From: an uncultured Clostridia bacterium
Lineage (GTDB): Bacteria; Bacillota; Clostridia; Oscillospirales; JAAYOS01
Assembly: GCA_944386395.1 (NCBI GenBank)
Contig: CALXAZ010000013.1
Span: 1-11,801, forward strand
Length of the DNA: 11,801 bases
Direction of reading: 5' to 3'
Shown here: piece after piece, positions 1-6,747 of the stretch
How positions within the stretch are numbered: position 1 is the stretch's first letter
How the letters are laid out: each line of letters starts with the position of its first letter
Position numbers and translations under genes: made by a program
Notes under the pieces: model-generated
Told to the model about the DNA's origin: nothing
Database searches by the model: none
The model's input: only the letters and a program-made list of their open reading frames with translations

Positions 1-28
1 TTTTTGTTCTTCTTACCTTATCAGCCAT
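1..28 (-). CDS. Possible start of a further gene, cut by the window edge
   Basis: A minus-strand ATG at 26-28 opens a frame reading MADKVRRTK that stays open to the window edge. A GGGGG stretch six bases upstream could act as a weak ribosome binding site, and an extended -10 promoter lies about 40 bases upstream. The Arg-Arg-Thr-Lys stretch resembles the N-terminus of many TetR-type regulators, but nine residues are far too few to assign a family. The ATG itself lies inside one arm of an inverted repeat, so it could also be accidental. It is listed only because promoter, ribosome site and open frame line up. Confidence 0.28.
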
Positions 29-140
29 ACAAAAGCCCCCATTCGTATAAACTTTACTATATACGAATTATAACACATTTGTGCTACGAAATCTATACGA
101 ATTTAAGGGCTTTTATACGAATTTTGGGGCTTTGTATAGC
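24..140. repeat. Inverted and tandem repeat cluster with TATACGAAT core
   Basis: Four exact copies of a 9-bp core lie here: ATTCGTATA at 41-49 and its reverse complement TATACGAAT at 60-68, 94-102 and 114-122. Three copies (41-49, 94-102, 114-122) are also followed, in their own orientation, by a G-rich GGGCTTT block. The units 94-113 and 114-133 are adjacent 20-bp direct repeats matching at 18 of 20 positions. The segment 24-51 is a near-complete inverted copy of 112-140, differing by one substitution and small indels. The structure could be a repressor-binding array around a promoter or a small palindromic element; the sequence alone does not decide between them. Confidence 0.75.
67..75 (-). 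promoter_or_regulatory. Putative extended -10 promoter at the left edge
   Basis: On the minus strand the sequence reads TGTTATAAT, a perfect -10 hexamer with the TG extension, which can work without a good -35 box. No convincing -35 is visible near 90-96. Transcription would start near 60 and run off the left edge. Copies of the TATACGAAT core overlap the start site (60-68) and the expected -35 region (94-102), which is where a repressor would sit. It could serve the candidate gene at 1-28. Confidence 0.38.
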
Positions 141-142
141 TT

Positions 143-167
143 AAAAGCCTTGTATTTTCAGGCTTTT
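143..167 (-). terminator. Hairpin right after the lysS stop codon, probable terminator
   Basis: The arms AAAAGCCT (143-150) and AGGCTTTT (160-167) form an 8-bp stem with a 9-base loop, beginning directly after the lysS stop codon. On the minus strand the U-tract is only the four U of the stem. On the plus strand six T follow, so the hairpin would be the stronger terminator in that direction. It most likely ends the greA-lysS transcript with modest efficiency. Confidence 0.45.
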
Positions 168-1664
168 TTACTCCTTACTCTTCATGGTGGGGAAAAACAG
201 GACATCTCTTATCGACGGGCTATCTGTAAACAACATTATCATGCGATCCAGACCAATCCCCATACCACCTGTCGGCGGCATACCATATTCCATGGCCGAC
301 ACAAATTCCTCGTCTATTTCAAACTCTCCTTCAACAGCTTTTTTCTTTGCCTGTTCGATAAAACGTTCACGCTGGTCTATCGGGTCGTTTAGCTCGGTAA
401 AGGCATTTCCAAATTCCCAGCCATTTATAAATATTTCAAACCTTTCCGTCAGCCTTTCATCGTAGCTTGTCCGCTTCGCAAGCGGCGATATCTCTACCGG
501 ATAGTCCATTATGAAAGTAGGCTGTATGAGGTTATCCTCTACATACTCTTCAAAAAATAGGTTGATTATGTCGCCGCGCTTATGCTCATCCTCATAATGT
601 ATCCCCTTTTCATCCGCGACCTTCTTTGCATCTTCATCAGACTGAATATTGTTAAAATCTACTCCAGAATATTTCTTAACCGCATCGATCATTGTCATTC
701 TGGTCCACGGAGTAGTAAGGTCTATCTCCTTTCCCTGATAGACAAGCTTTCCATCCTTGAGAAGCTCCTTTGCTACCGCCGAAAACAGCCCCTCGCAAAG
801 CTCCATCATTCCATTATAGTCTGTATATGCCTGATACATTTCAAAGCCCGTAAACTCAGGGTTATGACGGATAGACATTCCCTCATTCCTAAACACACGT
901 CCAATCTCAAATACCCGCTCAAAGCCGCCAATAATCAGCCTCTTAAGATGCAGCTCAAGCTCTACTCTCAATACCATATCGATGTCAAGAGTATTGTGGT
1001 GCGTATGGAAAGGACGCGCCGCGGCATTTGTAGGTTTATTGTGCAGCACTGGCGTTTCAACCTCAAGGTACCCGCGCTTTACAAGCTCCCCTCTAAGTAT
1101 GTTAATTATTCTCGAACGCTTATAGAAGGTCTCTCGCACCTCCGGATTCATTATTAGGTCTACGTGGCGCTGACGGTATCTCAGGTCAACGTCCTTAAGA
1201 CCATGGAATTTTTCCGGCAGAGGGTGCAGTGATTTAGACAGAAGTACAACCTTAGAAGCCTTGACTGTAATCTCACCCGTTTTTGTTTTAAACACACTTC
1301 CTTCTACGCCAACGATATCCCCAATATCGTACCGGCGAAACCTGTCATACTCCTCAGCCCCTATCGCATCGGAACGTACATACAGCTGGATATCCCCCTT
1401 TTTATCTGCCAGATTGCAGAAAGTCGCCTTGCCCATGCCGCGTTTGCTCATGATACGACCGGCAATGCTCACAGCTTTATCCTCATATTTTTCATAGTTC
1501 CCTTTGATGTCTGCCGACCAGTCGGTCTGGTTAAACACCCTTTCGTCAAACGGGTTTTTCCCGTCTGCTATGAGCTCTGCAAGCTTTTCCCTGCGGATCT
1601 GCTGAAGTTGAGAGATTTCCTCCTCCTGCTGCCCGGATGCATTTTCGATCTTTTCTTCTGCCAT
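168..1664 (-). CDS. lysS: Lysine--tRNA ligase, class II
   Basis: Charges tRNA-Lys with lysine using ATP, in the cytoplasm. The 498 residues match the usual class II LysRS length. An N-terminal helical segment (about 1-55) is followed by the OB-fold anticodon-binding domain (about 60-145) and the catalytic core. Motif 2 is visible as FRNEGMSIRHNPEF (258-271) and motif 3 as GGMGIGLDRMIMLF (466-479). Residues corresponding to the known lysine contacts at the E. coli C-terminal side are kept (NAFTE, 420-424). One oddity: the loop before ARPF, which normally reads GGA, reads TNA here (212-214), and the usual APEL strand reads ELEL (235-238). The start has an AGAGAGGG site eight bases upstream. It is the second gene after greA, 61 bases away, and most likely shares its promoter. 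The family assignment is firm. Confidence 0.97.
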   Translation of the reverse strand: MAEEKIENASGQQEEEISQLQQIRREKLAELIADGKNPFDERVFNQTDWSADIKGNYEKYEDKAVSIAGRIMSKRGMGKATFCNLADKKGDIQLYVRSDAIGAEEYDRFRRYDIGDIVGVEGSVFKTKTGEITVKASKVVLLSKSLHPLPEKFHGLKDVDLRYRQRHVDLIMNPEVRETFYKRSRIINILRGELVKRGYLEVETPVLHNKPTNAAARPFHTHHNTLDIDMVLRVELELHLKRLIIGGFERVFEIGRVFRNEGMSIRHNPEFTGFEMYQAYTDYNGMMELCEGLFSAVAKELLKDGKLVYQGKEIDLTTPWTRMTMIDAVKKYSGVDFNNIQSDEDAKKVADEKGIHYEDEHKRGDIINLFFEEYVEDNLIQPTFIMDYPVEISPLAKRTSYDERLTERFEIFINGWEFGNAFTELNDPIDQRERFIEQAKKKAVEGEFEIDEEFVSAMEYGMPPTGGMGIGLDRMIMLFTDSPSIRDVLFFPTMKSKE

Positions 1665-1694
1665 CTTTATACCCTCTCTTCTTTGTGTCAGTAA

Positions 1695-1713
1695 CCGGCT
1701 GATATACAGCCGG
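1695..1713 (-). other. Small hairpin between greA and lysS
   Basis: CCGGCTG (1695-1701) and CAGCCGG (1707-1713) form a perfect 7-bp GC-rich stem with a 5-base loop, between the greA stop codon and the lysS ribosome site. No U-tract follows on the minus strand, so it is not an intrinsic terminator. It may stabilise or process the bicistronic mRNA; its role is inference. Confidence 0.5.
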
Positions 1714-1725
1714 ATCTGCCATTTA

Positions 1726-2202
1726 TCATCTGCTTATCGCTTTTACCTCGAAATACATCGTACCCATCGGTGCGTCATATTGTACAGTATCACCTACTTT
1801 TGCTCCTATCAGCGCCTTCCCCAGCGGAGACTCGTCTGATATCCTGCCAAGCTTCGGGTTTGCCTCCTGCGATCCAACTATCTGGTATTCAAACTCTTTC
1901 CCGGACTTCGCATCCGCTATCTTGACTTTACATCCCGAATCAACATTATCCGTCCCCGCTCCATCCTCAATTATCACAGCATGGGCAAGGATGTCCTCTA
2001 TCTCCGCTATGCGGGAATAAAGCTTTCCCTGTTCGTTTTTTGCCTCATCATATTCGCTGTTCTCCGAAAGATCTCCAAATGAGCGTGCTTCCTTTATCTG
2101 CTCGGCGACCTCGCCCTCTCTTACAGTTTTTGCATAATGAAGCTCCTCTTCAAGCTCATTATAGCGTTCTTTGGTCAGCTTATATATTTTTGTTGTTGCC
2201 AT
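1726..2202 (-). CDS. greA: Transcription elongation factor GreA
   Basis: Binds the secondary channel of RNA polymerase and triggers cleavage of backtracked RNA so that elongation can resume. At 158 residues it has the standard GreA length. The N-terminal coiled coil (about 8-75) carries the tip sequence GDLSENSEYDEAK (43-55), whose acidic residues Asp44 and Glu47 correspond to the catalytic pair known from E. coli GreA. The C-terminal FKBP-like domain shows the characteristic SDESPLGKALIGAKVGD block (122-138). A strong GGAGGAG ribosome site lies a few bases before the ATG. It is first in a greA-lysS unit, an order common in Bacillota, with a consensus promoter just upstream. Confidence 0.97.
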   Translation of the reverse strand: MATTKIYKLTKERYNELEEELHYAKTVREGEVAEQIKEARSFGDLSENSEYDEAKNEQGKLYSRIAEIEDILAHAVIIEDGAGTDNVDSGCKVKIADAKSGKEFEYQIVGSQEANPKLGRISDESPLGKALIGAKVGDTVQYDAPMGTMYFEVKAISR

Positions 2203-2232
2203 TTTTCTCCTCCTGCCTTATACCTCTATATT

Positions 2233-2261
2233 ATTGCAAATATATGACTTTTCTCTGTCAA
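2233..2261 (-). promoter_or_regulatory. Possible second greA-lysS promoter (P2)
   Basis: A perfect -35 box TTGACA (2256-2261) is followed after 17 bases by TGCAAT (2233-2238), which matches the -10 consensus at four of six positions. Transcription would start about 25 bases before greA. It lies downstream of a better promoter at 2293-2321, so it may be a secondary start or chance in an AT-rich spacer. Confidence 0.38.
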
Positions 2262-2292
2262 AAACTAAGCAGTATCTAATTATATATAGTCG

Positions 2293-2321
2293 ATTATAAT
2301 CAATAGCATGCAAAATGTCAA
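2293..2321 (-). promoter_or_regulatory. Consensus sigma-A promoter for greA-lysS (P1)
   Basis: TTGACA (2316-2321) and TATAAT (2293-2298) match both sigma-A hexamers exactly, with the optimal 17-base spacer. The start would fall near 2286, giving a leader of about 84 bases before greA. The -35 box includes the TGA stop codon (2318-2320) of the upstream gene, so the promoter begins inside that gene's end. No terminator separates the two genes, so read-through from upstream is also possible. Confidence 0.8.
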
Positions 2322-3118
2322 GCGCCGCCAGGCTCATATACCAGCCCCTCTATCCCCAGCGTGCTCTCTCGCACACCCCCGCTTTCGTATAGAGCGCATA
2401 TCAGTGCCTGCATGTCCCATTCACCGTATTTCTCAAGTTCTCCCGGAGCTTTAAACACAGCTCCAGTTACCGTACCTGGAGGGAATTTCCCACGCTCTGC
2501 TCCCGGAGCCACTATTGCCCCGCACCTGATATCGCTAATATCCTCCGCTGGGGCATCCAGAAATATACACAGCTCTGAGCGGTTAAATCCCGCAAGACCT
2601 ATCCCTGCCGCTATGCCATACTCCCGCCACAGCATACCAGCATAGTCTCCCGTCTGCCTTCCACACGAAACAGCAAGATATCTAACTTCCCTGGCAAGCC
2701 TACGAACCGTCCTGTCAAACTCAGGTGAACGCCGTCGCGCATACACCGAAACCTTTGAAGCGATCCTATCCTCGCCAAGCAAAAATGCTGCCATTGCCGG
2801 TGCACTGTTTTTCATAAGCCTCTCTCTCGGAGGGCGGCGGAGCCCATATTCCTCAAAGAGCTCACCATACTCCATGCCCCCATGAGGAACATATCTGCTC
2901 AGCCCATTCTCTGCTGCCAGTTCTGCCACCGCATCTACCCGCCTGTACAGCCGTCTCCGGCTCATCCTGTCATCCAGCGGCACCGTCACCGAAGCAGTAC
3001 GCACCCCTGCCACATTCATCTCCCCCATATATATCGCTGTCCGAGCGCCAAGGCTCTCAGACAGCAGTCCCAAGATACCGGACTTCCCGGTTCTTTTTGT
3101 GTTGAGCATAATGAACAT
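2318..3118 (-). CDS. Uncharacterised 266-residue cytoplasmic protein
   Basis: I do not recognise this protein. It is arginine-rich (for example RRRLYRR, 54-60, and RRLAREVRY, 139-147), with no signal peptide, membrane segment or familiar nucleotide-binding motif. Residues 143-190 alternate predicted strands and helices (VRYLAVSC, a helix ending in LWREYG, then ELCIFLDAP), which resembles a Rossmann-like alpha/beta fold; this is inference. A motif GLSRYVPHGGMEYGELFEEYGL (72-93, key residues Tyr76, Pro78, Gly80, Gly81, Tyr84) might be conserved. The start at 3118 is preferred because GGAGG lies eight bases upstream; a second Met at codon 4 is less well placed. It begins 54 bases after the S41 protease gene and probably shares its mRNA. 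Its end overlaps the greA promoter. The good ribosome site and undisturbed frame argue for a real gene. Confidence 0.82.
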   Translation of the reverse strand: MFIMLNTKRTGKSGILGLLSESLGARTAIYMGEMNVAGVRTASVTVPLDDRMSRRRLYRRVDAVAELAAENGLSRYVPHGGMEYGELFEEYGLRRPPRERLMKNSAPAMAAFLLGEDRIASKVSVYARRRSPEFDRTVRRLAREVRYLAVSCGRQTGDYAGMLWREYGIAAGIGLAGFNRSELCIFLDAPAEDISDIRCGAIVAPGAERGKFPPGTVTGAVFKAPGELEKYGEWDMQALICALYESGGVRESTLGIEGLVYEPGGA

Positions 3119-3172
3119 CCCATTCGCCTCCGGAAACTAAAACTACCGAAGCTTATGCAAATAGAAGTTATT

Positions 3173-4393
3173 TTATGCCGCACTATCAAGCAGCGCTATC
3201 TTATCTTTCATTACCTCAAGAGCTTTTTGCAGCTGTATGTCATCCACATGGTCAATAAGCAGGAAGCTCTGCTCACTATCAAACTCAACATAGTAGTCCG
3301 GTTCTATTCCTACCCCTATGAGGCTTTTCCCTGAAGGTGTAAAGTACTCATTGGTTGAGATATTTATTGCCGAACCATCCCCCAGCTCCTTTGTTACCTG
3401 TGAATATCCCTTTCCGCTCGTACCTGTGCCTACTATATCAGCCTTTCCATACTCTTGAAGCGCCGCCGCAAAAAACTCTGCTGCACTATAGCTGTTCTCG
3501 TTTACAATGACGGTCATCGGCAGGTCTATTCCTCCTTCGGTGACTTTATCCACCGTTTCATTGCCATATTTGTCCTTCATTGTAAAGATAACGCCATCGT
3601 ACATATCGTCCGAGCAGAGAAGATCCAGCATCTTCACCATTACGTCCTTATATCCGCCGCCGTTGTCCCTCACATCGAATATGAGCCCATTGACTCCAGC
3701 ATCTACCAGCTTGTTTACCGCATCCTCAAAGTTTACATCTACCCGGCTATCAAAATTTTCTATCCTTACATATCCAATATTATTATCAATTATCTCAGAG
3801 CTCACCGGATTATATAAGCATGTGCGACGAGCTACCTGGACATCTCGCTCCACCCCGTCGGTTACTACTCCCAAGGTGACTGTTGTATTCTCTTCTCCTT
3901 TTACCCGATCTATCGCCTCATCATATCCGATATCCAGAACCTTTTCGCCATCTACCGAGGTTATAACATCATATTTTTGAAGACCTGCCTCTTCCGCCGA
4001 CGAACCGGAATGCACCTTTGCTATGGTCAGTCCCCCGTTCTCCTCGGTATATACCACTGTGACACCTATGCCCACAAACTCATTTGCAACACTCTCCTGA
4101 TATTCGGCATACTCCTCTTCATTCATGTAAAATGACCATCTGTCACCCGTGCCGGCAACTATGCCAGCTATCGCTCCATCCAACAAATCTTCGTCGTTGT
4201 ACTCTCCCACAAAATCATTTTCTATTGTATCGAGCACTTTTTCTATTTTGGCTATCTGCTCGTTCCGTTTGCCGCTGTCCATCAGCCTGCTGTCAAATAT
4301 TTGCTGAGCACAGAGATACGTTATCGTAAATGTAACTACTGATGTAAGCAGTACAAGCCCTATTACCGTTGCCATATTAAAGCGCTTTCCCAT
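3173..4393 (-). CDS. S41 family C-terminal processing protease (CtpA/CtpB type)
   Basis: A membrane-anchored serine protease expected to act outside the cytoplasm on envelope or secreted proteins. An N-terminal signal anchor (about 8-30) is followed by a helical region, a PDZ domain (about 105-190, with EFVGIGV at 105-111 and the typical AGLQKYDVITSVDGE) and the peptidase core. The catalytic Ser-Lys dyad is placed by family alignment at Ser303 in NENSYSAAEFF and Lys328 in TSGKGY, the 25-residue spacing of the family. The length of 406 residues is normal. A substrate loop FDVRDNGGGY (239-248) is also typical. An AAGGAAG ribosome site precedes the ATG. Next to ftsEX and an M23 hydrolase, a role in trimming wall hydrolases or their partners is plausible; in Bacillus subtilis ctpB also lies next to ftsEX. 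It has its own promoter and a structured leader. Confidence 0.93.
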   Translation of the reverse strand: MGKRFNMATVIGLVLLTSVVTFTITYLCAQQIFDSRLMDSGKRNEQIAKIEKVLDTIENDFVGEYNDEDLLDGAIAGIVAGTGDRWSFYMNEEEYAEYQESVANEFVGIGVTVVYTEENGGLTIAKVHSGSSAEEAGLQKYDVITSVDGEKVLDIGYDEAIDRVKGEENTTVTLGVVTDGVERDVQVARRTCLYNPVSSEIIDNNIGYVRIENFDSRVDVNFEDAVNKLVDAGVNGLIFDVRDNGGGYKDVMVKMLDLLCSDDMYDGVIFTMKDKYGNETVDKVTEGGIDLPMTVIVNENSYSAAEFFAAALQEYGKADIVGTGTSGKGYSQVTKELGDGSAINISTNEYFTPSGKSLIGVGIEPDYYVEFDSEQSFLLIDHVDDIQLQKALEVMKDKIALLDSAA

Positions 4394-4425
4394 AAAATCT
4401 TCCTTTCTTCTACATATATCGACAA

Positions 4426-4456
4426 ACGACCTCGGGGCACACTACCCCGAGGTCGT
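4426..4456 (-). other. Strong GC-rich hairpin in the S41 leader, terminator or attenuator-like
   Basis: ACGACCTCGGGG (4426-4437) and CCCCGAGGTCGT (4445-4456) form a perfect 12-bp stem with a 7-base loop. On the minus strand the stem is followed only by UUUG, a weak U-tract. It lies between the M23 gene and the S41 gene, about 30 bases before the S41 start codon and roughly 90-120 bases into the transcript from the promoter at 4551-4579. It may end most transcripts coming from the ftsEX operon, attenuate the S41 gene, or protect its mRNA. Confidence 0.6.
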
Positions 4457-4528
4457 CAACATCCACACCAGGTTCTCAATCGGCTGGCATTTGCAAAATT
4501 CGTCCTCATTCCTACTGCCAACCATAAC

Positions 4529-4557
4529 CTATAACAACCATTACCCGGTTATTATAG
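4529..4557 (-). repeat. Inverted repeat overlapping the S41 promoter -10 box
   Basis: CTATAACAACC (4529-4539) and GGTTATTATAG (4547-4557) are 11-bp arms with a 7-base spacer. They match at all positions but one, and that one is a G-U pair in the minus-strand RNA. The right arm covers the -10 hexamer (4551-4556) and the left arm falls just past the expected start site, a classic place for an operator. As RNA from an upstream promoter it would be a hairpin without a U-tract. Confidence 0.55.
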
Positions 4558-4579
4558 CCTTTATATATAAAAAATACAA
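4551..4579 (-). promoter_or_regulatory. Probable promoter of the S41 protease gene
   Basis: A perfect TATAAT (4551-4556) is preceded, with 17 bases between, by TTGTAT (4574-4579), a weak -35 box matching three of six positions. Transcription would begin near 4544, giving a leader of about 150 bases. It begins 16 bases beyond the stop codon of the M23 gene. Confidence 0.5.
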
Positions 4580-4594
4580 GAACAAATTTTTAAC

Positions 4595-5836
4595 TTAATT
4601 AAAATACGTCATTGGATCTACTTTTTCCCCATTAGCTATTATTTCAAAATGGAGATGCGGACCAGTGGACCATCCTGTGCTTCCGACAAGTCCTATTACA
4701 TCGCCGGTAGAAACATAGTCTCCCTTTTCCACAAGCCGCTTCGACATATGCGCATATAGTGTAGAATATCCGTTGCCGTGGTTTATAACAACATAATTCC
4801 CATATGAGGAACTATATGTGGAAATAGTAACCGTTCCACTCAGCGCTGCCCAGATATCTGTTCCAGATGATGCTCCTATATCCGTGCCAGTATGTAATCT
4901 ATATTCTTTGGTTACAGGATGCCATCTCATGCCAAAGTCTGATGTTATATAGGTCGTATACGATGGCCACGCACACATATCGCTCATGTATGCCGACCCT
5001 GCATTTTGCTTCTTTGCAGCCTCTTCAGCTTCCTTTTGCTTGCGGAGATTCTCCTCAATCTGCCTTTGCATCTCGGCATTTGCCTCTTCAATATCTTTAT
5101 TGACCTGCTCCAGATCAGCATCAACCTCAGCATAAGCCGCAAGATAGGCAGCCTCGTCTGCCTCAAGCTTGCTTACAAACTCGCTTTGCTCTTCATATTT
5201 TATCTGTAACTCTGCCTGCTGCTGCTCAAGCTCATCCCTTGCAGCATTTTCCTCGATCCTCGTCTGCTCAAGCTCAGCCTTTGCCTGCTCAATGCTCTCG
5301 CGGATCTCCTTGAGCTTTGCCATAAGATCTCTGTCATATTCTATTATGTCGTTTATTATCTCTACTCTAGAAAGCATTTCCTCAAAGCTTTCCGCGTTTA
5401 AAAGTATCCCAATGTAGGAAGCTGACTGATTCTCCTCCATTACTCGGACGCGCTGCTTAAATAGCTCGTATTCCTCCGCCTCTTCCTCCTCCGCTTCATC
5501 AATTTCAATCTCTTTTTGTGAAATTTCAGCATTCAGCTCTTCAATAATACTGGTCGAAACATCTATCTGCTCCTGCAAAATTGCTATCTGGCTATCAAGA
5601 GCATTCTTTTCTGCCACGGCCGATTCTTTATTTGCCCTTACGGCATCAAGCTCTTTTTTCACCTGGTCATTTTTCTCTTTCAGTTCTTCCGCCTTTTCCT
5701 TCAGCGCATCAATTTCCGCCTGGGTAATAGCGCTTGCTGTTCCCGCGAATATCGTGACCACCATAGGTAGCAACAAAAGCACTGCCAGTATCAACGCTAT
5801 AACAGCTGCAACTTTTTTCATCTTTAAAGAAGACAT
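4595..5836 (-). CDS. Secreted coiled-coil M23 peptidoglycan endopeptidase (FtsEX partner)
   Basis: A zinc metallopeptidase expected to cut peptide cross-links in peptidoglycan under FtsEX control. The N-terminus has a basic start and hydrophobic stretch (7-31) ending in AGTASA, a likely signal peptide cleaved near residue 36. A long coiled coil (about 38-275, with a short break near 135-155) resembles the FtsX-binding regions of EnvC and PcsB. The C-terminal LytM domain (about 290-413) keeps its active site: His315 and Asp319 in HTGTD and His396 in HLHFE as zinc ligands, with His363 (YAHMS) and His394 as probable catalytic residues. It therefore looks like an active enzyme, unlike E. coli EnvC, which has lost these residues. 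GGAGG lies six bases before the ATG. The gene is 23 bases downstream of ftsX and surely in the same operon. Confidence 0.93.
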   Translation of the reverse strand: MSSLKMKKVAAVIALILAVLLLLPMVVTIFAGTASAITQAEIDALKEKAEELKEKNDQVKKELDAVRANKESAVAEKNALDSQIAILQEQIDVSTSIIEELNAEISQKEIEIDEAEEEEAEEYELFKQRVRVMEENQSASYIGILLNAESFEEMLSRVEIINDIIEYDRDLMAKLKEIRESIEQAKAELEQTRIEENAARDELEQQQAELQIKYEEQSEFVSKLEADEAAYLAAYAEVDADLEQVNKDIEEANAEMQRQIEENLRKQKEAEEAAKKQNAGSAYMSDMCAWPSYTTYITSDFGMRWHPVTKEYRLHTGTDIGASSGTDIWAALSGTVTISTYSSSYGNYVVINHGNGYSTLYAHMSKRLVEKGDYVSTGDVIGLVGSTGWSTGPHLHFEIIANGEKVDPMTYFN

Positions 5837-5859
5837 TTTAAACCTCCGCTAAGTCCCGT

Positions 5860-6747
5860 CTACACTTTTAAAAACTTTCTTATTGTCACTACGCTTCCGA
5901 ATACTCCCACCAAAAAACCTGCTCCAAGGAATATCGCAAGCACAGGTATATACACGTCAGTAAACTCCACCGGATTGAGGATCTGCATGTACTCATGTAC
6001 CTTCACCGCAGCATAGTCATATATACCCCACTGGCAAAAAAACGCTATCGCCCCGCCAACTACCCCGAGCAGAAACCCCTCTATGATAAACGGCCAGCGG
6101 ATAAACGCATTTGTCGCTCCTACCATTTTCATAATGGCAATCTCCTCGCGGCGGTTGAATGTGGCAAGCTTTACGGTATTTGAAATGATAAAGACAGATA
6201 TACAGAAAAGTATCACTGCCAGTATGTAAGATACTATTCTTACTACATTTCTCACAGAGATAATCCCCTCTGAGATTTCAAGGCTTGCATTTACCTTGTC
6301 TATACCCGGTACATTTTCTATGTTGTCGGCAGTCTCCTGCATCAGCTCTATATCGTTCAAAAAAATCCGATACCTGTGCCTCAGTACAGACTCATCCTCC
6401 AAGCCGTCGAGCAGAAAGCTATCTTCCCCAAGCTCGGTCGAATACTCCTCAAATGCCTGATCCCTTGATACAAATATCACATCCTGTACGTTTGGCACCG
6501 CCCTTATACTATTTTCAATATCCTTCGCCTCCTCATCGGAAAGCGTGTCGTCGACAAATGCAACTATCTCATTCTGCTGCTCTGCATTGTCAATAGCAAG
6601 GCTCACATTATACGATATAAGAGAAAAGCTACCTATTATGAGCAGACATGCCACTATTATACATATTGCAGCAAAGCTCATAAACCCATGCAAAAATATA
6701 CTTTTTATCCCTTCGCGCAGAAAATATGCTAAATTATGACCTCTCAT
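5860..6747 (-). CDS. ftsX: Cell division protein FtsX
   Basis: The membrane subunit of the FtsEX complex, which passes ATP-driven shape changes from FtsE to a peptidoglycan hydrolase outside the cell. The 295 residues show the family layout: a cytoplasmic N-terminus, TM1 (about 21-46), a large extracellular domain (about 47-168) for hydrolase contact, then TM2 (about 170-192), TM3 (about 218-240) and TM4 (about 265-288). The cytoplasmic loop NRREEIAIMKMVGAT (198-212) is the conserved FtsX segment that couples to the ATPase. The start codon overlaps the ftsE stop by one base (TAATG), which implies translational coupling and equal subunit supply. The M23 gene directly downstream is the likely partner. 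Confidence 0.96.
   Translation of the reverse strand: MRGHNLAYFLREGIKSIFLHGFMSFAAICIIVACLLIIGSFSLISYNVSLAIDNAEQQNEIVAFVDDTLSDEEAKDIENSIRAVPNVQDVIFVSRDQAFEEYSTELGEDSFLLDGLEDESVLRHRYRIFLNDIELMQETADNIENVPGIDKVNASLEISEGIISVRNVVRIVSYILAVILFCISVFIISNTVKLATFNRREEIAIMKMVGATNAFIRWPFIIEGFLLGVVGGAIAFFCQWGIYDYAAVKVHEYMQILNPVEFTDVYIPVLAIFLGAGFLVGVFGSVVTIRKFLKV

Noticed and set aside
24..140. A CRISPR array
   Set aside because: The repeats are short and partly inverted, two are directly adjacent, and there are no regular unique spacers.
582..1157. A 191-codon open frame on the plus strand inside lysS
   Set aside because: It lies wholly opposite conserved LysS catalytic sequence and reads as low-information antisense protein.
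1695..1713. An intrinsic terminator between greA and lysS
   Set aside because: The stem is perfect but no U-tract follows on the minus strand.
2203..2317. A T-box or lysine riboswitch upstream of greA-lysS
   Set aside because: The leader is only about 84 bases and shows neither the T-box sequence nor an expanded riboswitch fold.
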